The translations under genes and the position numbers were made by a program. Below, piece by piece: positions 60,128 through 64,000 of a DNA stretch of 64,000 nucleotides. The DNA is from Cupriavidus nantongensis (GTDB taxonomy: Bacteria > Pseudomonadota > Gammaproteobacteria > Burkholderiales > Burkholderiaceae). Position 1 is the stretch's first letter, and each line of letters opens with the position of its first letter. The stretch spans positions 1,550,001 through 1,614,000 of the forward strand of contig NZ_CP014845.1 of the NCBI RefSeq assembly GCF_001598055.1, in the 5' to 3' direction. The notes under the pieces were generated by a model. It saw only the letters and a list, made by a program, of their open reading frames with translations, was not told where the DNA came from and made no database searches.

Positions 60128-60531
60128 TGGGAAACCGTGTACGCAGGATTAGTCCCCGGGGGCTTCCGCAACTTGACAGCGTGATCTCGCACGCGCTCAT
60201 CGTGGAGCCGACGGGCTTGGTCTATACCTCCGGCCAGCTTTCATGGGATGAGAGCGGTGCATTGGTTGAAGGAACGATGATCGAGCAGTTGCGCCGGGCC
60301 TATGCAAACATAGATCTCTTGCTTCAGGCCGCCGGGTCTTCGCGGGAAAAGATCGTGAACGAGGTGATCTACCTGGTTGACTATTCGCCTGATACCGCCG
60401 GGGAACTGGTGGCAGCGCTTGCATCGGAACGGCCGCCAGGATCCGTTCCGCCCACGAGTACCGTCGTCGGAGTCCAGACGCTTTTCGCGCCCGGCTTCCT
60501 TGTCGAGGTGCAAGTGGTTGCAACGACCTGA
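60127..60531 (+). CDS. Rid-family (RidA-like) protein lacking the deaminase Arg
   Basis: A 134-residue YjgF/YER057c/UK114-fold protein: LVYTSGQLSWDESGALVEGT near residue 35, AYANIDLLLQAAGSS near residue 60 and a C-terminal LVEVQVVAT. The active-site Arg of archetypal RidA is replaced: the site reads PPTSTVVGV instead of the PxRS-type motif, so imine deaminase activity is doubtful. AGGGAG lies 8 bases before the ATG at 60127, which overlaps the ALDH stop. Rid-like enzymes can also be 2-aminomuconate deaminase types in aromatic pathways. Confidence 0.84.
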   Translation: MGNRVRRISPRGLPQLDSVISHALIVEPTGLVYTSGQLSWDESGALVEGTMIEQLRRAYANIDLLLQAAGSSREKIVNEVIYLVDYSPDTAGELVAALASERPPGSVPPTSTVVGVQTLFAPGFLVEVQVVATT

Positions 60532-60677
60532 CCAGGTCATGCACGCGGGCGTCTCGCGGCGTGCACCGGACAGCGCCAGGCCAGTCTGCCGCAAGACCGC
60601 CTGGCGCTATCAGGCAACATCCACCAAAGTGCACATTGCTCGCAGGATTCGCGATTCTCGCCGCGCCGTCTGCCGGC

Positions 60678-61706
60678 TCAATCCAGCGTGATGGCTTCGC
60701 GCTGGATCACGGCCGTCCAGTTGCCCTCCTCCCTTGCCACGCGCTTGGCGAAACTGGTCGGATCGATCATTACGACATCGCCTTGCTGGCCCAGCGCGGT
60801 CTTCGCCTTGCTGTCCTCGAGCAGCCCTTGCGCGACCGAATGAAGCTTCTGGACGATCTGCGGCGGCGTGCCGGCCGGCACCAGCATGCCGATCCAGAAA
60901 GTCACGTCGAACGGCGAAATGCCCAGCTCCTCCAGCGTTGGCACGTCCGGCAACTGCGCCATGCGCTTCGGTGCGCTGACGGCGAGGGGCTTGAGCTTGC
61001 CCGCCTTGATCTGAGGCAGCGCCGTCCACGTGTCGAAGGCCGTATCCAGCTCACCGCTGATCACGGCCAGTTGCGCCTGGGCCGCGGACTTATACGGAAT
61101 GTGCGTGGTCTTGATCCTGGTCCGGTTGTTCAGCATGGCAAAGCTGAGATGCGCGATATTGCCCGGCCCGGCCGAGCCATAGCTGACCTTGCCGGGATGC
61201 TGCGTCGCGTAGCGCACCAGCTCCGGCACCGAACCGACCGCGTTCTTCTGCGACCAGTCAGGATTGGTGACCAGGATGAACGGCGCCTCGAGGACCAGCG
61301 TGACCGGCGTGAAGTCCTTCGGCGAATAGGTGCCCTTCTTGTAGATCTGCGGATTGATGGTGATGCTGCTGGAGTTGGTGACCAGCAAGGTATAACCGTC
61401 AGGCGCGGCCCTGGCGGCCTCGCCCACGCCGATCAGTCCGTTCGCGCCCGCCTTGTTTTCCACCACCACAGGCTGGCCGAGGGACCTGGTCAGGCGCTCC
61501 GAAAGCACCCGGGCCACGGTATCCGTGAATGAGCCCGCCGGAAAGGGAACGATCATCCGGATCGGCTTGCTGGGCCAGCCGTTATTCTGGGCCGCGGCCG
61601 GCGCGGCCATGGTCGTGGCCAGGATGCCAAGCGCGGCTGCCGCCATGCTGAGTTTGCCGGCCTTTGCGCCTGCCTGGCAGCGCTGGATCCATGTCGGTTT
61701 GTTCAT
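60678..61706 (-). CDS. Bug/TctC-family periplasmic solute-binding protein
   Basis: A 342-residue Bug protein with a signal peptide of about 39 residues (LATTMAAPAAAQ). WPSKPIRMIVPFPAGSFTDT, VVVENKAGANGLIGVGE and APDGYTLLVT follow. It is 46 bases after the end of the double CoA-transferase gene on the same strand and convergent with the Rid gene, so it belongs to the CoA-transferase cassette. Confidence 0.87.
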   Translation of the reverse strand: MNKPTWIQRCQAGAKAGKLSMAAAALGILATTMAAPAAAQNNGWPSKPIRMIVPFPAGSFTDTVARVLSERLTRSLGQPVVVENKAGANGLIGVGEAARAAPDGYTLLVTNSSSITINPQIYKKGTYSPKDFTPVTLVLEAPFILVTNPDWSQKNAVGSVPELVRYATQHPGKVSYGSAGPGNIAHLSFAMLNNRTRIKTTHIPYKSAAQAQLAVISGELDTAFDTWTALPQIKAGKLKPLAVSAPKRMAQLPDVPTLEELGISPFDVTFWIGMLVPAGTPPQIVQKLHSVAQGLLEDSKAKTALGQQGDVVMIDPTSFAKRVAREEGNWTAVIQREAITLD

Positions 61707-61752
61707 GTCGTCTCCGTATCGTAATAATGGTGTTTCTGAATACTTGCAGGGC

Positions 61753-64000
61753 TTATGGCATTGGCGTTGCCTGCCTGGGTTTCGCGACGGTGCCGGTGAT
61801 GCCCTGTTGTGCCAGGCTTGCGATCCGGTCCGCGCTCAGCCCGAGCACGCGGCGCAGCACCGCTTCGGTGTGTTCGCCCAGCGTCGGCGCGACATGGCGG
61901 ATGGGTACGGGGTCCGGCCCGCTCCTGAACCATGCGGTGCTGGATATGTAGGTGCCGATGTGGGCGCGCTCGACTTCGCGCCAGAACCCGCGCGCGCGCA
62001 GGTGCGGGTCCTGCAGCACCTGCGACATGGGCCGAGCCACGCCGGCGGCGATTCCGGCTTGTTGCAGTTGCTGCATTGCCGCTTCGGCGTCGCGGACCAC
62101 GGACCAGGACTTGATCGCCTGCTCGATCCGGTCCTCCTCGGCGCGCCGTCCCGAGGCGTGCGCCAGGCGGGGGTCGGCCGCAAGGTCCGCCCGGCCGATC
62201 GCCCCGCACAGCGCGGGCCAGTCCGCGTCGGTTACCGTCAGCACGATCCACGCATCGTCGCCCGCGCAACGGAAGCATCCATGCGGGGAATGCATCGGAT
62301 GACGATTTCCCTGCCGCGGCGACACGGCGCCGGAGACGGATTGCTCCAGGATGAACGGTGCGGCCATCGGCAACATCGCCTCCACTTGCGACAGGTTGAT
62401 GTGCCGCCCCTGCCCGGTCGCTTGCTGGACGAACAGCGCAAGCAGGATCGCCGCGCCGCCGTTCAGGCCGCCGACCGGATCGCCATAGGCGTACGACGTC
62501 ATGGCGGGCGGACCATCGGGGTGCCCGGTGTAAAGCGGCAGCCCGCTGGCCTGCTCGAGCGTGCCGCCGTACGCACGGGTATTGCTCCACGCGTTGCCGA
62601 GCCCGAAAGCCGGCATCGACAGCATCACCAGCCGTTCGTTCCTGGCACGCAGTGCTTCGTAGTCCAGCCCGAGCTTGGGCAGGACCTCGGCGGAATAATT
62701 CTCGATGACCGCGTCGGCACCTTCGACCAGCTGCAGCAGCAGCTGCCTGCCTTCGGGACGTGTCAGGTCCAGCGTGATCCCGAGCTTGTTGCGGTTCATC
62801 AGGTTGAAGTTCGAGTTCTTCTCGTACAGCCTGTCCCGATAGAACGCTTCGGTGAAATTGGCACCGCGCCACCAGTCGGGATAGCCTGTGCTTTCGACCT
62901 TGATGATCTCCGCGCCAAAGTCAGCCAGCGTGCGCGCCGCCAGCGGCCCCGCCCAGCCCATGGTCAGGTCGACGACACGAATGCCCTGCAGCGGCAAGCG
63001 CTCGCCGGCCGTGCGCTTCAACGTCTGGCGCGGGCGATAGTCCAGTCCCGCGGTGCGGTAGTGCAAGTCATGCGCACCCTTTGCCGGCGCATTGCCACCG
63101 GGCAGCGGGCCTGCCGCATCGAGGCGCAGCGGTACCACCGGGCCCTCGAACGAAGCGCCGCCGACGCCGACCGGCACGAAGGCGCCGCGCTGCCGGTGCA
63201 CTGCCTGGCCAAGCAGGGTCTCCATGGTCGGCACGATCACGGCCGGATGCTTCTTGTCGCCCAGAATCTCGAACCACTGTCGGGCCGTGCGCGTCAGGAA
63301 CGCGGGCATTAGCAGCGCGTCGATCTCGTCCGCGCGTTCCATCCGCTCCGGTCCGCTTGCATAGCGTGGATCGTCGCCCAGATCCGGACGGCCGATGGCC
63401 GCGCACAGGCCCTTCCATTGCGGCAGGGTATGCGTAAAGATGCCGATCCACCCTTCGGCAGTCTGGTAGATCCCCGCCGGATGCGTGCCACAGAACCGGT
63501 TGACGCCGAGGCGCTGCAGCGGATGGCGCTGGTCCTGCACCATGCCCGCTTCCATCTCGACCACGCCGAAGATCGCTTCGTGAGCGCTCAGCACATAGCG
63601 GCGGCTGCCCTGCCCGCTTCCGATCAGCGCCGAGACAGCAGCCGAGAATGCGCTCAGCCCGACCACGATCGCCGATTGCACGTCGTGCGGCATGTGCGGT
63701 GGTCCGTCCGCCGGGCCGCTGCCGTGTACAGCGCCGGCAAGCGCGCGGCATACGGCTTCGGCGCCGGCGTAACGGCTGTACGGCCCGCTCTCGCCGAACC
63801 AGGTGAGCGCCACCTCGATCGGCTCGTGCGGTGGCGTTGCGTCGGCCGCCTGCTGCCAGACCGGCGTGCCGAGAATGCCCGGGCCTGCAGCCAGCGCACG
63901 GGCGTCCAGCACCACGTCGCACGTCAGCGCCAGCTGCGCCAGCCAGGCGCCATCCTCTACGTTCCGGTCGTCGGCGGTAACGCTGCGCTTGTTGGTGTTC
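61753..64000 (-). CDS. Double-domain family III CoA-transferase (partial, continues past window end)
   Basis: At least 748 residues encoding two CaiB/BaiF-type CoA-transferase units in tandem. The first begins before the window edge (NTNKRSVTAD at the edge matches the usual NRxKRSV block) and includes APHEAIFGV-like helices. The second starts near GIRVVDLTMGWAGPLAARTL and has MNRNKLGITLDLTRPEG and AYGDPVGGLNGG. The reading frame is open to 64000, so the true start lies outside. Fused double transferases are an uncommon arrangement. A Bug gene follows 46 bases later. Confidence 0.85.
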   Translation of the reverse strand, partial: NTNKRSVTADDRNVEDGAWLAQLALTCDVVLDARALAAGPGILGTPVWQQAADATPPHEPIEVALTWFGESGPYSRYAGAEAVCRALAGAVHGSGPADGPPHMPHDVQSAIVVGLSAFSAAVSALIGSGQGSRRYVLSAHEAIFGVVEMEAGMVQDQRHPLQRLGVNRFCGTHPAGIYQTAEGWIGIFTHTLPQWKGLCAAIGRPDLGDDPRYASGPERMERADEIDALLMPAFLTRTARQWFEILGDKKHPAVIVPTMETLLGQAVHRQRGAFVPVGVGGASFEGPVVPLRLDAAGPLPGGNAPAKGAHDLHYRTAGLDYRPRQTLKRTAGERLPLQGIRVVDLTMGWAGPLAARTLADFGAEIIKVESTGYPDWWRGANFTEAFYRDRLYEKNSNFNLMNRNKLGITLDLTRPEGRQLLLQLVEGADAVIENYSAEVLPKLGLDYEALRARNERLVMLSMPAFGLGNAWSNTRAYGGTLEQASGLPLYTGHPDGPPAMTSYAYGDPVGGLNGGAAILLALFVQQATGQGRHINLSQVEAMLPMAAPFILEQSVSGAVSPRQGNRHPMHSPHGCFRCAGDDAWIVLTVTDADWPALCGAIGRADLAADPRLAHASGRRAEEDRIEQAIKSWSVVRDAEAAMQQLQQAGIAAGVARPMSQVLQDPHLRARGFWREVERAHIGTYISSTAWFRSGPDPVPIRHVAPTLGEHTEAVLRRVLGLSADRIASLAQQGITGTVAKPRQATPMP

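Noticed and set aside
1..64000. tRNA, rRNA, CRISPR, insertion sequences, prophage
   Set aside because: No cloverleaf-like, rRNA-like, regularly spaced direct repeat or transposase sequence was noticed by eye. A covariance-model and repeat search would settle it.

Overview
The window is high-GC proteobacterial DNA with a strongly GC3-biased codon pattern. Gene content and density point to a Burkholderiaceae genome, most likely Cupriavidus or a close Ralstonia-like relative, and read like a secondary-chromosome or accessory catabolic region. The main clue is seven separate Bug/TctC-type periplasmic solute-binding proteins in 64 kb, none beside a TctA or TctB membrane partner. They sit among CoA-ligases, CoA-transferases, acyl-CoA dehydrogenases and one-gene regulators. 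This is inference from content; no rRNA, tRNA, phage, transposase or CRISPR array was seen.

Layout. 0-6 kb: Ldh2-type dehydrogenase, HIBADH-type dehydrogenase, EamA exporter, a two-component flavin monooxygenase/reductase pair and an AraC regulator. 6-12 kb: small stress-type or envelope proteins (entericidin-like lipoprotein, DUF2188), a phospholipase D-VTT membrane fusion, a DUF1579 protein and a small secreted protein. 11.3-19 kb: GntR-regulated operon (ADP-forming acyl-CoA synthetase, two tandem DUF1254/DUF1214 proteins, two Bug proteins). 19-22 kb: TetR, Bug and a creatinase-like M24 hydrolase. 22-28 kb: flavodoxin, SDR, BON-domain protein, DUF2188 protein, an orphan FlhC and an LpxL/HtrB-type acyltransferase.

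27.7-32.9 kb: IclR-regulated acyl-CoA module (enoyl-CoA hydratase, CoA-transferase, acyl-CoA dehydrogenase, Bug). 32.9-38.9 kb: LysR-regulated acyl-CoA module (acyl-CoA ligase, acyl-CoA dehydrogenase, Bug, CoA-transferase). 39-46 kb: alpha/beta hydrolase, class A penicillin-binding protein, ArsB-type transporter, GTP cyclohydrolase I next to a BLUF photoreceptor, and small zinc-ribbon and hypothetical genes. 46.6-52.3 kb: LuxR-type response regulator plus hybrid histidine kinase, then a DHA2-like MFS pump. 52.4-55.3 kb: IclR, SDR and Bug. 55.4-60.5 kb: a TetR-controlled catabolic cassette (class II aldolase, FAD monooxygenase, aldehyde dehydrogenase, Rid-family protein) whose codon use looks less GC-biased than its surroundings. 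60.7-64 kb: Bug plus a double-domain CoA-transferase that runs off the window.

The recurring theme is a local regulator, a set of CoA or redox enzymes and one Bug protein: self-contained cassettes for uptake or sensing and breakdown of organic acids. Several carry clear palindromic operators (12067-12082, 21307-21322, 28548-28566, 33819-33832, 56140-56186). The observations most worth following are the FolE-BLUF pair, the FlhC without FlhD, the creatinase-like M24 protein, the DUF1254 pair inside an acyl-CoA synthetase/Bug operon, and the poly-G tract at the ambiguous start of the IclR gene.
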